NCBI RefSeq assembly: GCF_017873565.1
Contig: NZ_JAGGKH010000019.1
Span: forward strand, 25,657 to 89,656
Source of the DNA: Lederbergia galactosidilytica
GTDB taxonomy: Bacteria > Bacillota > Bacilli > Bacillales > Bacillaceae_C
DNA: 64,000 nt
Direction: 5' to 3'
This document shows positions 53,473-63,840 of the stretch, piece after piece. Made by a program: the position numbers and the translations under genes. Position 1 is the stretch's first letter. Each line of letters opens with the position of its first letter. The notes under the pieces were generated by a model that had not been told where the DNA came from, searched no databases, and was given only the letters and a program-made list of their open reading frames with translations.

Positions 53473-56400
53473 CTAAATAGATGTTAGAGATCCCTGAATC
53501 TTTAACCATTTATCTAAATTTCCTTGGCCTTCTAATGCCTCAACCCATGATGCAAACTGTTCATTGATTTCCAATTCCACATGGCTGATCAATCTATCGT
53601 ATTCTTGAAAAAGATAACTTTGAAAGACATCAGTTATTCGTTTATATTCTTGCTGCAAATATTCATCAGCTAAAGGAGAGAGCAAAGCTAGAAAAGCTTC
53701 CTCCATTTTTTTCTTGTCATCTTGCTCAAAAAAAGCTTTTGGATTACGGAAATACTTAAACGGTGTTTCGAATGGTTTACGATCACTCTCCAGAAAAGCC
53801 GTAGAAAATTCCGGCGTTGTCGTGCCGTTCCATTCCAGCTGAGCAAAAGTCATATCTGTCTTAATGTTTTGTAATTCTCTTTGAAAACTTGAATAATAGT
53901 TGGTTAATAGCTTTTGTGTATATTTCTCCATTCTTAAAGATGTAACTCGCATTTCTTGAGCAAAATCATATCCTACAGCATCTAAAAGTTCTTCCAAGCA
54001 TCTTCTAAGTAAATTCCGATCGTTTTTCTTCAATACGGCTGGATTAAAAGCTTCTTTAAAAAATTGCGGAAACCGGTAAAAAACTCTTTGTTTCACATAA
54101 AAGGTCAATTCCTCTGCCTCTTGCTCTATTTGTTGAGATAAGACTGAAGATTGTGCGTTGGCTAAAACAGCTAACATGCCTGCTTTGGCTTGCTGCCACT
54201 CTTTTCGACGTTCATTTTTTCGTTCTTGATCCTCATTAGCTGTTTGAATCAACTGGTCTAAAAATTGTAAAGCACGATTATACTCCAATTTCGCTGATTG
54301 TAGCGTCATTTGATTCAAATCATGCTGAAGAAATTGATTAAAAGCCGTTTGAAACTGACCAATCTGTGATGCTTTGCGACTTTTATCATAAAGAGCTAAT
54401 TTACTTGAAAGTCCAAATAATTTCGGATGACGAATCCCATTTTGTATAAGCTCTTCTTTAACGTAAGTTAATACTTCCTCTATTTCTTCTTGAGATTCAG
54501 CTAAATCGATGGCATTTACGATAAAAAACATTTTATCTAATTCAAAACTATCTTTCACTCGTCCTAGCTGAATTAAAAATTCCCTGTCCGCTTTAGAAAA
54601 AGCATGATTATAATAAGTGACAAACAACACAGCATCAGCATTTTTGATATAATCAAAAGCAACTCCTGTGTGTCTCGCATTAATTGAATCAGCACCAGGT
54701 GTATCTACAAGGGTAATTCCTTGTCTCGTAAATGAGCAATCATAATATAGATCGATCGATTCCACAAAGCAAGATTGCGCCTCATTTCCAACGTAATTCT
54801 GAAAATTCCTCAAATCTGTCTTAAATGTTTTACCTAATTGATGCTGGTGATCAGGAAATCCTTTTCTAAAAGCTTTTAAAAATGCAAGTTGGACTTTCTC
54901 TTTATCATTTTGACTAGGAGAAAGGGAGAGATTAAGGACTTTTTCATAAGCATCTGCTAAGGAGGAACAAGTTTGATCAAAATACGATAATGCCTTATCT
55001 ACATCCACCAACATATCCTTCTCACTTTTCAAACAAACAAGTGCTGTACCGTGCGGATTCACTTCTGTTGGCGGACAAATTCGATTGATCGCAGCTGTGG
55101 TTGGATTTGGGGAAACCGGTAATACAACCTCCCCTAATAAAGCATTGGCAAAAGAAGATTTGCCTGCACTAAAGGCTCCAAATAAAGCAATCATATAATT
55201 TCGTTCAGTTAAAGTTTTCACTTTATCTCGTAATTGCTTAGTTATTCTTTTAAAATATTGATCTTCTTCAAATAACTTAATCGCAAAAGCTAACTGCTGA
55301 GTCACTTGAGTCGTTTCAAGGGTATCTACTGGTGTTGGATCCACTTGAATGGGATCAACCATACTCACATCCCTCTTCACGTCCTCCTTCTGCTCATCCG
55401 CTTGATAAATAGTGAAATTATCCTCGTCTTCTCTCCATTGTTCACAAAGTTTTTGTAAAGTGTTTGCCTCTGTTCCTGTTATAACTGTAGTTTCATGCTT
55501 CTTTTTATCATAGAGGTCGGTTAATTGTACGAGTTTTCCTTTTGCCTCTGTAGCTTTTGTAATGGCTAAAATTTGTTCATCCAACTTTTTTAGTTCGCTA
55601 GTTAGCATTTCTCTTTTATCTGCGAGGATGGGTGCCACAAATAAATTCCATTCTTTTTTAGCAAGCCTCTTTATGTTCTCCGCTATTTCCTCACAATAAC
55701 GCAACACATATTGACTATTTAGGCCAGCGCCTTTTTTAACAGTTTCATCTAAAAGTATTTCCAGGAATTCCACCTGCAAAGACTGCGCTTTTGCGAGCCA
55801 TTTACTACGATTGCTATCTTCCTCATCAAGAACAGTATTAGCTAACTGTCGCAAGTGCCAAACAATTTGCGACTCTACTTGCTTTGCTAGAGCAGTGGCA
55901 AACTTTTCGAGCCGCCGTTTTCGCTCATCCTCTGTCTTTTTTTTGCTAAATATTAGCCCAACTTTAAAATTAACCTGTTTTCCTTCGAGAAATTGCTCTG
56001 CAAGCTCTCTCGTTTCATAAGGCATTAAATAAGCATTCTGCAATATTTTCTCACATTCTCTTAGATAAACATCCCCAAGTGTTTCTAATTTAGCTAATAT
56101 TCGCTCCTTTTCTGATGTTAATCTTTCTTCCGTTTGAAAAACATCTTCATTTTCCGTAGTATAGAGAGAAATCTCCTTTTCCAACTTTAATGCCTTATCT
56201 TGAAATTTTTCATCAAGCCAGCCCTCATGCTCTTCTATCAGCTTTTTTAAAGTAGAAGCTAATGAAGCTAATCTCCATTCATTTTGATTGGAGAAAATAT
56301 CCTGAACGATCATTTTAACAGATGCAAATTCATTCTCTGTATGCTCCAATTGCTTTAAAGTCGTAAAAAAAATCCCAGCAGGTTCTATGCCCCAAAACGT

Positions 56401-57078
56401 AAAAGCATCAAGTACAGACTGTTTATAAGACAAAAAAGATAATTCATTTGATTGATGTTTATCAATTTGGTTTATAATGAGATATAATCTAACATCATGT
56501 CGTAAAAGATTTTTTGTATACATAAAATTTAGTTCAGATTGAACATGGTTATAATCCATTACATAAAAAACGGCATCTGCAATATGTAAAGCAGATTCTG
56601 TGGAAAGACGATGTGCTTCATCAGTTGAGTCAATACCAGGCGTATCCATGATCGTTAAACGATCAGGGAGTTTTAAATCTTGGCGACCAATCTCAATTTC
56701 AGTAATCTCTCCCTGTTTACAATAATTCTGTACAGTGGTGAAATTGTATGGTGCAGTAAAAAGTAATGGCCGCGCCACTGAACTATACACTTTGGCAAAA
56801 TCTTCTTCTGCACGATGAACCTTCACAATGTTTGCACTCGTAGGAATTGGACTTGATGGTAAAATTTCCTCCCCTACTAAATGGTTAATCATTGTTGATT
56901 TACCAGCAGAAAAATGACCACTGAAAGCAATCACTGTTTCATTCTTATATATTTTTTTTATCAACTTTATCGTTTTATCGACTCTTTCTTGATCTTCATG
57001 TTGCCTAAAACGTTCCATTAATGTTAAAGCCTGCTCAAGATGTTGCTCTTGGCTTGAAGAAAGTAAAACATTATCCAT
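53473..57078 (-). CDS. dynA: Bacterial dynamin DynA (two fused dynamin GTPases)
   Basis: A 1201-residue membrane-remodelling GTPase made of two fused dynamin-like units. First unit: P-loop AFSGHFSAGKSTM near residue 54, DTPGIDST, NQIDKH. Second unit (from about residue 600): LFGAFSAGKSSFA, DTPGADS, VNAIDLA. Each is followed by long helical stalk segments. This double architecture and size are those of B. subtilis DynA (YpbR), which fuses membranes without GTP hydrolysis and helps repair membranes after phage or pore damage. Start ATG behind GGAG. Followed by the sulfurtransferase gene. Confidence 0.95.
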   Translation of the reverse strand: MDNVLLSSSQEQHLEQALTLMERFRQHEDQERVDKTIKLIKKIYKNETVIAFSGHFSAGKSTMINHLVGEEILPSSPIPTSANIVKVHRAEEDFAKVYSSVARPLLFTAPYNFTTVQNYCKQGEITEIEIGRQDLKLPDRLTIMDTPGIDSTDEAHRLSTESALHIADAVFYVMDYNHVQSELNFMYTKNLLRHDVRLYLIINQIDKHQSNELSFLSYKQSVLDAFTFWGIEPAGIFFTTLKQLEHTENEFASVKMIVQDIFSNQNEWRLASLASTLKKLIEEHEGWLDEKFQDKALKLEKEISLYTTENEDVFQTEERLTSEKERILAKLETLGDVYLRECEKILQNAYLMPYETRELAEQFLEGKQVNFKVGLIFSKKKTEDERKRRLEKFATALAKQVESQIVWHLRQLANTVLDEEDSNRSKWLAKAQSLQVEFLEILLDETVKKGAGLNSQYVLRYCEEIAENIKRLAKKEWNLFVAPILADKREMLTSELKKLDEQILAITKATEAKGKLVQLTDLYDKKKHETTVITGTEANTLQKLCEQWREDEDNFTIYQADEQKEDVKRDVSMVDPIQVDPTPVDTLETTQVTQQLAFAIKLFEEDQYFKRITKQLRDKVKTLTERNYMIALFGAFSAGKSSFANALLGEVVLPVSPNPTTAAINRICPPTEVNPHGTALVCLKSEKDMLVDVDKALSYFDQTCSSLADAYEKVLNLSLSPSQNDKEKVQLAFLKAFRKGFPDHQHQLGKTFKTDLRNFQNYVGNEAQSCFVESIDLYYDCSFTRQGITLVDTPGADSINARHTGVAFDYIKNADAVLFVTYYNHAFSKADREFLIQLGRVKDSFELDKMFFIVNAIDLAESQEEIEEVLTYVKEELIQNGIRHPKLFGLSSKLALYDKSRKASQIGQFQTAFNQFLQHDLNQMTLQSAKLEYNRALQFLDQLIQTANEDQERKNERRKEWQQAKAGMLAVLANAQSSVLSQQIEQEAEELTFYVKQRVFYRFPQFFKEAFNPAVLKKNDRNLLRRCLEELLDAVGYDFAQEMRVTSLRMEKYTQKLLTNYYSSFQRELQNIKTDMTFAQLEWNGTTTPEFSTAFLESDRKPFETPFKYFRNPKAFFEQDDKKKMEEAFLALLSPLADEYLQQEYKRITDVFQSYLFQEYDRLISHVELEINEQFASWVEALEGQGNLDKWLKIQGSLTSI

Positions 57079-57109
57079 AGATTAAGCAAACTCCTCTTTT
57101 ATTGAATGC

Positions 57110-57319
57110 TCAAAAAGTTTGGTAACAATGGTACTTAATGATAGGTCTCTTCGACTAAGTACGAAAAACTATCAAATATGTGCAAGGACTTGCTTCTTCG
57201 AAAAACCACTTTTCTTTCATGTGATGAGGATTCAAGAGCGCTTTCTTTATGTTTGAAACTACACATCTTGAATTTTCACCCATACAAACGTGGAAATTTT
57301 TCGTCTCTATCCTTTTTGA
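57110..57319. repeat. Intergenic element bounded by TCAAAAAG / CTTTTTGA
   Basis: Begins TCAAAAAGTTTGGTAACAATGG and ends CGTCTCTATCCTTTTTGAACATG; the ends are complementary. A related shorter unit is at 63841-63902. The inside (CGACTAAGTACG, GGACTTGCTTCTTCG) has no coding potential. The rest of the gap up to ypbQ (to 57438) shows nothing else. Confidence 0.5.
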
Positions 57320-57438
57320 ACATGCATTATTATTACTTTTCCTTCGATTAAATCTAATTCTACCTGAAAATTAGTCAACTTTAAAGTTATTCTCAGTATT
57401 CCGTACTACCGAGAAACCGCTATGTCATCAAGATTTAT

Positions 57439-57954
57439 CTACTTATTTATAACTAAATTTTGCTGCAAAGCCTTTTCCTCTATACGAATTCTTATAGAGA
57501 GCATCCATTGGTTTAGGAAGAAAAATAGAATGGTGGTTATATACGCTTCGAAAAGTAGCGGGACAACCAACAATTCCAACGAAACGATCAGATAATTCGG
57601 GTGTTTCACATATCGAAAAGGTCCCTCTCCAATAAGAGGGCCATTAGGCAAAACAATAATCTTCGTATTCCAGCATTTTCCTAGTGTGAAAATGACCCAA
57701 TAGCGTGCGAATTGCAGAAGAATAAAAATAACCAGAAGTATTGGCCAAAAACGAGATACTTCTTGCTTGGAAACGAACACCTCACCAATTAAAAATAGGA
57801 AAAATGACATGTGAAGAAGAATCATATATGGATAATGTTCTTGACCGTAAATAATAGCTCCTTTTTCTAACATCCATCTTTCATTTTTTCTAGCTATGTA
57901 TAATTCAGCTAATCTTTGCATCAACAAAAAACTAAGAATTATTAGGAAAATCAT
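57439..57954 (-). CDS. ypbQ: Isoprenylcysteine-methyltransferase-like protein (YpbQ/BpsB)
   Basis: A 171-residue integral membrane methyltransferase of the ICMT/NnrU-like group with four or five hydrophobic segments. The C-terminal SAM-binding part reads GPFRYVKHPNYLIVSLELLVVPL, followed by RIRIEEKAL with conserved Arg/Glu. In B. subtilis the bcsA-ypbQ (bpsA-bpsB) pair makes alkylpyrones and methylates them to ethers. Start ATG 57954 with AAGGTGG formed by the end of bcsA; two bases separate the genes. Confidence 0.88.
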   Translation of the reverse strand: MIFLIILSFLLMQRLAELYIARKNERWMLEKGAIIYGQEHYPYMILLHMSFFLFLIGEVFVSKQEVSRFWPILLVIFILLQFARYWVIFTLGKCWNTKIIVLPNGPLIGEGPFRYVKHPNYLIVSLELLVVPLLFEAYITTILFFFLNQWMLSIRIRIEEKALQQNLVINK

Positions 57955-57956
57955 TA

Positions 57957-59039
57957 TTACACCCACCTTAGTAATAACAGTTCAGAACTAAAACCAGGTC
58001 CTAAGGCAGCAACGATACCATGATCACCGGAAGGAACTCGCTGATTCATAAAACGTTGTAAGACGAAGAAAACGGTCACAGAAGACATATTTCCATATTC
58101 CTTCAATATTTCCAGCGACTGAGCGGTTTTTTCGGCCGGTAAGTTTAAAGCCTTTTCATATGCCATAATCACTTTTTTGCCACCAGGATGTGCAATAAAA
58201 TGAGCAATTTTCGATTCCATTAGATTATTTTGCTCAAGAAATTGCAACATGACTGGTTGAAGCCAATTTTTGACGAGTGTTGGAATATCCTTTGAAAAAA
58301 CAACATAAAATCCATCATCCTTAAATTGCCATCCCATCACGTCCAAAGAATTTTGCATAAGGTTTGATTGCGTGCTGATTATAGATGGTAATGGTCGATC
58401 CACTAATTCTTCATAGGGAACTTCTTCTCCTCCTACAAGGACAGCTGCCGCTCCATCAGAAAAAAGCGAGGTTCCAATAAAATTACTTTTGCTTTGATCA
58501 TGAAGTTGAAATGTCAGGCTACACAGTTCAACTCCCACAACCAAAACTTTTGCCTTTGGGTAAGCAAGACAATATTCATAGGCTCGTGAAAGTCCGCTAG
58601 CACCTCCCCCACACCCCAATCCCCAAATGGGAATTCTTTTCGTTTGTGGGGAAAATGGCAATTGATTCATGATTATCGCATCTAAACTTGGGGTGGACAG
58701 ACCTGTAGTATTAATCAAAATAATTGCCTCAATCTCATCATAAGCAATTTCCTTTTTCGCCTTTCCATTCGCCAAACAATTCCGAATAGCAGTAAGACAG
58801 AGTCCTACTGCTGAGTCAATAAAAACCTTATTTTTTTCGGAAAAAGAATGTGCTTCCGTATACCAATCTAACGGTTTTACAAAGTGTCTTTTTTTAATTT
58901 CCCCATTTTTAAACACTTTTAGTAAACGATCGATATCTTTCATAGAATCGGAAAATAACTGTTTGGCAAGCTGCATTGTTTCTTCTTGATGAACAGCGTT
59001 TTCTGGTGTAGCCGTTCCAACCGAAATAATACGTGGCAT
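57957..59039 (-). CDS. bcsA: Type III polyketide synthase (chalcone synthase-like)
   Basis: A 360-residue homodimeric condensing enzyme that extends fatty acyl-CoA with malonyl-CoA to triketide and tetraketide alkylpyrones. The N-terminal half ends with the nucleophile Cys in WGLGCGGGASGLSRAYEY near residue 145; the His is in HFIAHPGGKKVI near residue 290 and the Asn in EYGNMSSVTVFF near residue 322; GPGFSSELLLL closes the protein. RBS AAAAGGAG. Coupled to ypbQ, as in B. subtilis bpsA-bpsB. Products are presumably membrane lipids. Confidence 0.92.
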   Translation of the reverse strand: MPRIISVGTATPENAVHQEETMQLAKQLFSDSMKDIDRLLKVFKNGEIKKRHFVKPLDWYTEAHSFSEKNKVFIDSAVGLCLTAIRNCLANGKAKKEIAYDEIEAIILINTTGLSTPSLDAIIMNQLPFSPQTKRIPIWGLGCGGGASGLSRAYEYCLAYPKAKVLVVGVELCSLTFQLHDQSKSNFIGTSLFSDGAAAVLVGGEEVPYEELVDRPLPSIISTQSNLMQNSLDVMGWQFKDDGFYVVFSKDIPTLVKNWLQPVMLQFLEQNNLMESKIAHFIAHPGGKKVIMAYEKALNLPAEKTAQSLEILKEYGNMSSVTVFFVLQRFMNQRVPSGDHGIVAALGPGFSSELLLLRWV

Positions 59040-59088
59040 CTGATGATTCTCCTTTTAAACGATTACGTTTAATGGGTGAAAGATGACA

Positions 59089-60378
59089 TCACTGACTATT
59101 CGCTAGAGCTTTTAATTGTTGGAAAAATCCTGGGTAAGATATCGTAATCGCTTCTTTATCCTGGATCTCTACCTTCTCATGTGTAAGGCAACTTGCAATG
59201 GCCAACATCATGCCAATTCTGTGGTCACCATGGCTATTAACATTAGCTCCATGTAAATCTGACTTTCCGTAAATAATCATTCCATCTGCTGTCGCTTCAA
59301 TTTTTGCACCCATTTTCTTTAATTCTTCCACAACTGTATCAATTCGATTCGTTTCTTTTACTTTTAATTCAGCTGCATCTTTAATAATCGTTGTTCCTTC
59401 AGCCTGTGTAGCTGCTAAGGCCAAGATTGGAATTTCATCAATAAGTCTAGGAATCATGTCTCCCTCTATTGTTACTCCTCTTAATGTTGAGGCACTTACC
59501 GTAAGATCTGCATAAGGTTCCATTACTTGATCATCCAAATGATCAAGGGTGATATTGGCACCCATTGCTCGTAAGATATCTAAGATTCCACTTCTAGTTG
59601 GGTTAACACCTACGTTTTTCAGTTTAATTTGACTACCGGGAACAATCGAGCCAGCCACAAGGAAAAATGCCGCAGAGGAGATATCACCAGGTACTGTAAT
59701 AGTAGTTCCCTTTAATTGCTGTTGTCCATGGATGGATTTTTTTAAACCAGTGGTTGTTACTTCTCCGCCAAAAGCTCGAATCATACGTTCTGTATGGTCA
59801 CGAGATGCTTCAGGTTCTATCACACTTGTTACACCTTCCGCGAAGAGACCAGCTAATAAAATAGCTGACTTTACTTGCGCACTCGCTACAGGTGAAGTAT
59901 AGTCAATTCCTGATAACTTTCCTCCCCTTACAGCTAAAGGAGTTAATGATCCATCATGACGTCCATCAATTTTGGCTCCCATTTTTCTTAATGGATTAGA
60001 CACCCGATCCATTGGCCTTTTCGCAATCGAACTATCGCCTTTAATAACAGTATGGAATGGAAGGCTAGATAGTATCCCGAGCATCAATCGAATCGTCGTT
60101 CCAGAATTTCCTACATCTAATATATCATTTGGTTCAGTTAGCCCTGCTAATCCTTTCCCCTCAATCTCAACATATTCTCCATCTCGATGAATGTTTACGC
60201 CCAACTGTTTAAAGCATTCAATTGTATGGAGACAATCATCTCCAGTCAAAAGTCCATGAACGGAAGTTTTCCCGGTAGCAATAGATCCGAGCATAATGGA
60301 TCGATGGGAAATGGATTTATCACCAGGTACCTGCACGATTCCTTTTAATGGAACTATATTTGTTTTATGTGTTTCCAT
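59089..60378 (-). CDS. aroA: 3-phosphoshikimate 1-carboxyvinyltransferase (EPSP synthase)
   Basis: A 429-residue enzyme joining shikimate 3-phosphate and phosphoenolpyruvate, step six of the shikimate pathway. [15 protein letters not shown] near residue 18, the [10 protein letters not shown] loop near residue 92, [35 protein letters not shown] and GDHRIGMM are in the expected order. Called aroE in B. subtilis. Last gene of aroC-hisC-tyrA-aroA; 12 bases after tyrA. RBS GGAGGG. Confidence 0.96.
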   Translation of the reverse strand: METHKTNIVPLKGIVQVPGDKSISHRSIMLGSIATGKTSVHGLLTGDDCLHTIECFKQLGVNIHRDGEYVEIEGKGLAGLTEPNDILDVGNSGTTIRLMLGILSSLPFHTVIKGDSSIAKRPMDRVSNPLRKMGAKIDGRHDGSLTPLAVRGGKLSGIDYTSPVASAQVKSAILLAGLFAEGVTSVIEPEASRDHTERMIRAFGGEVTTTGLKKSIHGQQQLKGTTITVPGDISSAAFFLVAGSIVPGSQIKLKNVGVNPTRSGILDILRAMGANITLDHLDDQVMEPYADLTVSASTLRGVTIEGDMIPRLIDEIPILALAATQAEGTTIIKDAAELKVKETNRIDTVVEELKKMGAKIEATADGMIIYGKSDLHGANVNSHGDHRIGMMLAIASCLTHEKVEIQDKEAITISYPGFFQQLKALANSQ

Positions 60379-60390
60379 ACCCTTCCCTCC

Positions 60391-61494
60391 TCACATGCTA
60401 ATATAAGTTTCATATCCTTCATTTTCTAAAGAATGTTTTGCCAATTCCATATCCTCTTCTGTTTGGAAACTAATCCTTAGGACACCATAGACATCTTCTC
60501 GTGCTTCAATAATGCGGATATTGGTAATACTAATTGCATTTTTAGCAAGAATGGTTGTAATATCCGAAATAACACCAGGTTTATCCAAAACATCAACATA
60601 CAAATCATAAAATGATTTAATGGCTCCTTTAGCGCGTACAGGTAATGAGTCTCTAAATTGCTTTGCACCATCAAAATAAGCAAATAACCGATCCCCATTT
60701 CCTTCCTCTATCAATTGCTTTACATCTTCCATTTCGCTCATCCATTCCTCAAGTAAAGAAAGCAATATTGATTGGTTATGTTGGACGATATCTCTCCACA
60801 TTACCGGACTACTTGAAGCAATACGGGTTATATCTCTAAAACCACCTGCCGCCAGAAATTGAATATTTTTATCCTGGCTGGCATGACCTTCTACTTGTCG
60901 TACTAGACTTGCCGCCACAATATGTGGAAAATGACTGACAACTCCTGTTACTAAATCATGTTGCCTAGGCTCCATCACAATAAAATTTGCTTTTGTCCCT
61001 TTCAACCATTCCTTTAACTGATCTACCCTCCCATTGGCATTTTGGGAAGGTGTTAAGACATAATAAGCATTTTCGAATAAATGGGCCTTAGCACTTCCTG
61101 GTCCAATTTTATGTGAACCAGCCATTGGATGTCCTCCGATATAAGCATTTGAACTACCAAAGAGAAATTCTGCTTTTTCCATTATTCTTACCTTTGTACT
61201 TCCAACATCTGTAATGAGGACGTCATTTTTTAAAGTAAGCTTTGCTAATTTCTCAAGATAGCTTTCGGCAATTTCTACAGGGCAGGAAAGGATAATTAAG
61301 TCAGCATTTTCTGCACTAATTTCATATTTCTCTGTGTAATCATCAATAATACCTAACTTTTGAGCAAGCTTACAATTATTAATATTGACATCATAGCCAA
61401 TCACACAAGCATTATGCTCTTTCTTAATAGCTAGTGCGACGGATCCGCCGATTAAACCGACACCGATTAATAAAACCTTTTTACTTCCCTTCAT
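60391..61494 (-). CDS. tyrA: Prephenate dehydrogenase with ACT domain
   Basis: A 367-residue NAD-dependent enzyme oxidising prephenate to 4-hydroxyphenylpyruvate for tyrosine. Rossmann start VLLIGVGLIGGSVALA, catalytic HPMAGSHKIGPGSA near residue 125, GVVSHFPHIVAASL, and a C-terminal ACT domain (about 292-367, DLYVDVLDKPGVISDITTIL) for tyrosine feedback. Start taken at ATG 61494; a GTG two codons earlier is possible. Upstream neighbour is hisC, whose product transaminates 4-hydroxyphenylpyruvate in Bacillus. Confidence 0.95.
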   Translation of the reverse strand: MKGSKKVLLIGVGLIGGSVALAIKKEHNACVIGYDVNINNCKLAQKLGIIDDYTEKYEISAENADLIILSCPVEIAESYLEKLAKLTLKNDVLITDVGSTKVRIMEKAEFLFGSSNAYIGGHPMAGSHKIGPGSAKAHLFENAYYVLTPSQNANGRVDQLKEWLKGTKANFIVMEPRQHDLVTGVVSHFPHIVAASLVRQVEGHASQDKNIQFLAAGGFRDITRIASSSPVMWRDIVQHNQSILLSLLEEWMSEMEDVKQLIEEGNGDRLFAYFDGAKQFRDSLPVRAKGAIKSFYDLYVDVLDKPGVISDITTILAKNAISITNIRIIEAREDVYGVLRISFQTEEDMELAKHSLENEGYETYISM

Positions 61495-61517
61495 CTTCAC
61501 ACAGCCTCATCCATCTA

Positions 61518-62591
61518 TTATATCTTTGGAATAACTTCCTTCAAAACATTCAATAGCTCTTCATTTTCCTGTTCAGTACCTACAGTAATCCTAATCCCGT
61601 TTGGAAATTTTCTTACAATCCAACCTTTTTCAAGTAATTGCTGAAACATATTTTCTATAGAAGATTCGTTTAATCTTAAGAAAATAAAATTAGTTTGAGA
61701 TGGGTAATAAGATATTTTCTGTTGATCAAAGAATTGATAATATTTCTGTAATTCATTTGTGTTGATTATGACACATTCTTCGATAAACTCCGGATCTTCC
61801 AAAGCCGCTATTGCCGCCGTTTGAGCCAAAGTAGAAGTATTAAATGGCAAGCGAACGACATCTAGTTTGTTGATTAGTGCTGGGTTTGCTACTCCATAAC
61901 CAACCCGAATCCCTGCTAAACCATAGGCTTTAGAAAAAGTTCTCATAACAAGTAGATTTTCATATTCATCTAACAATGGTATGGTTTGCGGATAATCATT
62001 AATCGTTACATATTCATAATAAGCTTCATCCACAACTACAAGTACATCATTGGGGACTTTATCTAAAAAGTCTATTAATTCTTGTTTCGGAACATATGTC
62101 CCTGTTGGATTGTTAGGATTACATATCCACACAAGCTTTGTATTTTCATCAATTACTGCTGCCATTTTATCTAAATCATGAACCCCTTCTCGTAAAGGGA
62201 TTTCCCTTACTTCAGCCCCTTCAATGATCGCGTGGTGGCGATATTGTGAGAATGTTTCGCTCGCCATTACGGTATTGGATTCAGGAATTAACACTGCCCT
62301 GCTAATAATTTGAATTAATTCATCTAACCCACTTGAAAAAATCAACTTGGCCTGATCAATCTCAAGATGTTCTGCGACAGCTTCTTTAAGCTTGACTGCT
62401 GCACCGTCTGGATAAATAGCTAAAGTATCGGTTTGCGAAATTGCTTTTAATACATTTGGTGAGCAACTATAAGGATTTTCATTAGAGGCTAATTTTACAA
62501 TCTTGTCTAATTGATATTCTCTTTTCACTTCATCTGTTGTCTTGCCAGGTGTGTATGCTTTCAAAGTCGAAAGCTGCGATTTTACATTCAT
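61518..62591 (-). CDS. hisC: Histidinol-phosphate / aromatic amino acid aminotransferase
   Basis: A 357-residue PLP-dependent class I/II aminotransferase. KLASNENPYSCSP near the N-terminus, FSSGLDELI, CNPNNPTGTYV, DEAYYEYV, the PLP lysine in RTFSKAYGLAGIRVGY near residue 220 and NGIRITVGT at the end. In Bacillus this enzyme serves both histidine synthesis and the last step to Phe and Tyr, matching its place between aroC and tyrA. Start ATG 62591 with AAGGTGG; the longer frame would run into aroC. Confidence 0.95.
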   Translation of the reverse strand: MNVKSQLSTLKAYTPGKTTDEVKREYQLDKIVKLASNENPYSCSPNVLKAISQTDTLAIYPDGAAVKLKEAVAEHLEIDQAKLIFSSGLDELIQIISRAVLIPESNTVMASETFSQYRHHAIIEGAEVREIPLREGVHDLDKMAAVIDENTKLVWICNPNNPTGTYVPKQELIDFLDKVPNDVLVVVDEAYYEYVTINDYPQTIPLLDEYENLLVMRTFSKAYGLAGIRVGYGVANPALINKLDVVRLPFNTSTLAQTAAIAALEDPEFIEECVIINTNELQKYYQFFDQQKISYYPSQTNFIFLRLNESSIENMFQQLLEKGWIVRKFPNGIRITVGTEQENEELLNVLKEVIPKI

Positions 62592-62607
62592 TTTTATCCC
62601 CACCTTA

Positions 62608-63780
62608 TTAGAATTCTTTAGCGTATTTACGATGTCTGTCAACCGATTCCTTCAGTGAATCCATGCGATCATGACTGAATTGATCTAAGATAGCAACTGC
62701 TAATTCCCAAGCTATAACAGCCTCTGCCACAACGCTAGCCGCAGGAACTGCACAACTGTCAGAACGCTCAATACTTGCTTTAAAAGGCTCCTTCGTATCA
62801 ATGTCAACACTCTCTAGTGGTTTGTAAAGAGTTGGAATAGGCTTCATTACTCCTCTTATAACAATTGGCATTCCTGTTGTCATACCACCCTCAAATCCAC
62901 CAGCATTGTTTGTTCGACGTGTGTATCCTTCTTCCTCTGTCCATTGGATTTCATCATGAACTTGGCTTCCTGGTCGATGTGCCGCTTCGAAGCCAATGCC
63001 TACCTCAACACCTTTAAAAGCATTAATACTCATAATCGCTGCAGCCAGTTTTGCTTCTAGCTTTTTATCATACTGAACATGGCTTCCTACGCCGATCGGC
63101 ATACCTTCAACAATAACCTCAACAATTCCCCCTATGGAATCACCTTGTTTTTTGGCATCATCAATAGCTTGCATCATTTTCTCTCCAGCTTCTTCATCAA
63201 GACAGCGAACAGGTGAGGCTTCTGTTCTATCTTGTAATTCTTTTAAAGTAGAAAACTGTAACTTTTCTGCCTTTATTCCACCAATTTCCAGCACATGTCC
63301 GCCAACCTTAACGCCAACTTCTGCTAATATTCTTTTGGCGACCGCGGCAGCAGCCACTCTTACTGTTGTTTCACGTGCAGATGAGCGCTCTAATACATTT
63401 CTCATATCACGGTGGCCATACTTGATTGCTCCATTTAAGTCAGCATGACCAGGGCGCGGGCGTGTGATCTTTCTTTTTACATCTTCTTGCTCTTCAGGAC
63501 TAATCGGAGCAGCTCCCATAATCTTTCTCCAATGCTTAAAATCATTATTTTGTACAATTAAGGCGATAGGGGCACCCATTGTCACTCCATGGCGGACACC
63601 ACTTGTAATTTGAATTTGATCTTTTTCAATCTGCATCCTTCGTCCGCGACCATAGCCTTTTTGTCTTCTTTGTAGTTCCTCATTAATCATTTCCTCAGTC
63701 AATTCAAGACCAGCTGGCACACCTTCCAAAATAGTTGTAAGTTGTGGACCATGTGATTCCCCTGCTGTTAAATATCTCAT
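62608..63780 (-). CDS. aroC: Chorismate synthase
   Basis: A 390-residue FMN-dependent enzyme producing chorismate. [15 protein letters not shown] at the start, the signature [18 protein letters not shown] near residue 115, [27 protein letters not shown] and [16 protein letters not shown] are all present. Known as aroF in B. subtilis, where it heads a supraoperon; here hisC follows after 16 bases with no aroB, aroH or trp genes between. RBS GGGGAGGAATAAAA. Confidence 0.97.
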   Translation of the reverse strand: MRYLTAGESHGPQLTTILEGVPAGLELTEEMINEELQRRQKGYGRGRRMQIEKDQIQITSGVRHGVTMGAPIALIVQNNDFKHWRKIMGAAPISPEEQEDVKRKITRPRPGHADLNGAIKYGHRDMRNVLERSSARETTVRVAAAAVAKRILAEVGVKVGGHVLEIGGIKAEKLQFSTLKELQDRTEASPVRCLDEEAGEKMMQAIDDAKKQGDSIGGIVEVIVEGMPIGVGSHVQYDKKLEAKLAAAIMSINAFKGVEVGIGFEAAHRPGSQVHDEIQWTEEEGYTRRTNNAGGFEGGMTTGMPIVIRGVMKPIPTLYKPLESVDIDTKEPFKASIERSDSCAVPAASVVAEAVIAWELAVAILDQFSHDRMDSLKESVDRHRKYAKEF

Positions 63781-63840
63781 TTTTATTCCTCCCCGAAGAT
63801 AAAATAATCCAAGCTTAGGCTATGCCTTCCACTTTTAGAG

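Noticed and set aside
53473..57078. Anti-phage defence island around dynA
   Set aside because: Although DynA aids phage tolerance, the neighbours are metabolic and conserved housekeeping genes; no restriction, abortive infection, retron, CBASS or other defence genes are seen.
63134..63448. 104-codon plus-strand frame
   Set aside because: Lies entirely antisense to aroC, without a ribosome binding site; a shadow of the chorismate synthase gene.
63781..63840. T-box or trp-type leader before aroC
   Set aside because: No AGGGTGGNACCGCG T-box sequence or TRAP-type GAG/TAG repeats were found between the intron end and aroC.
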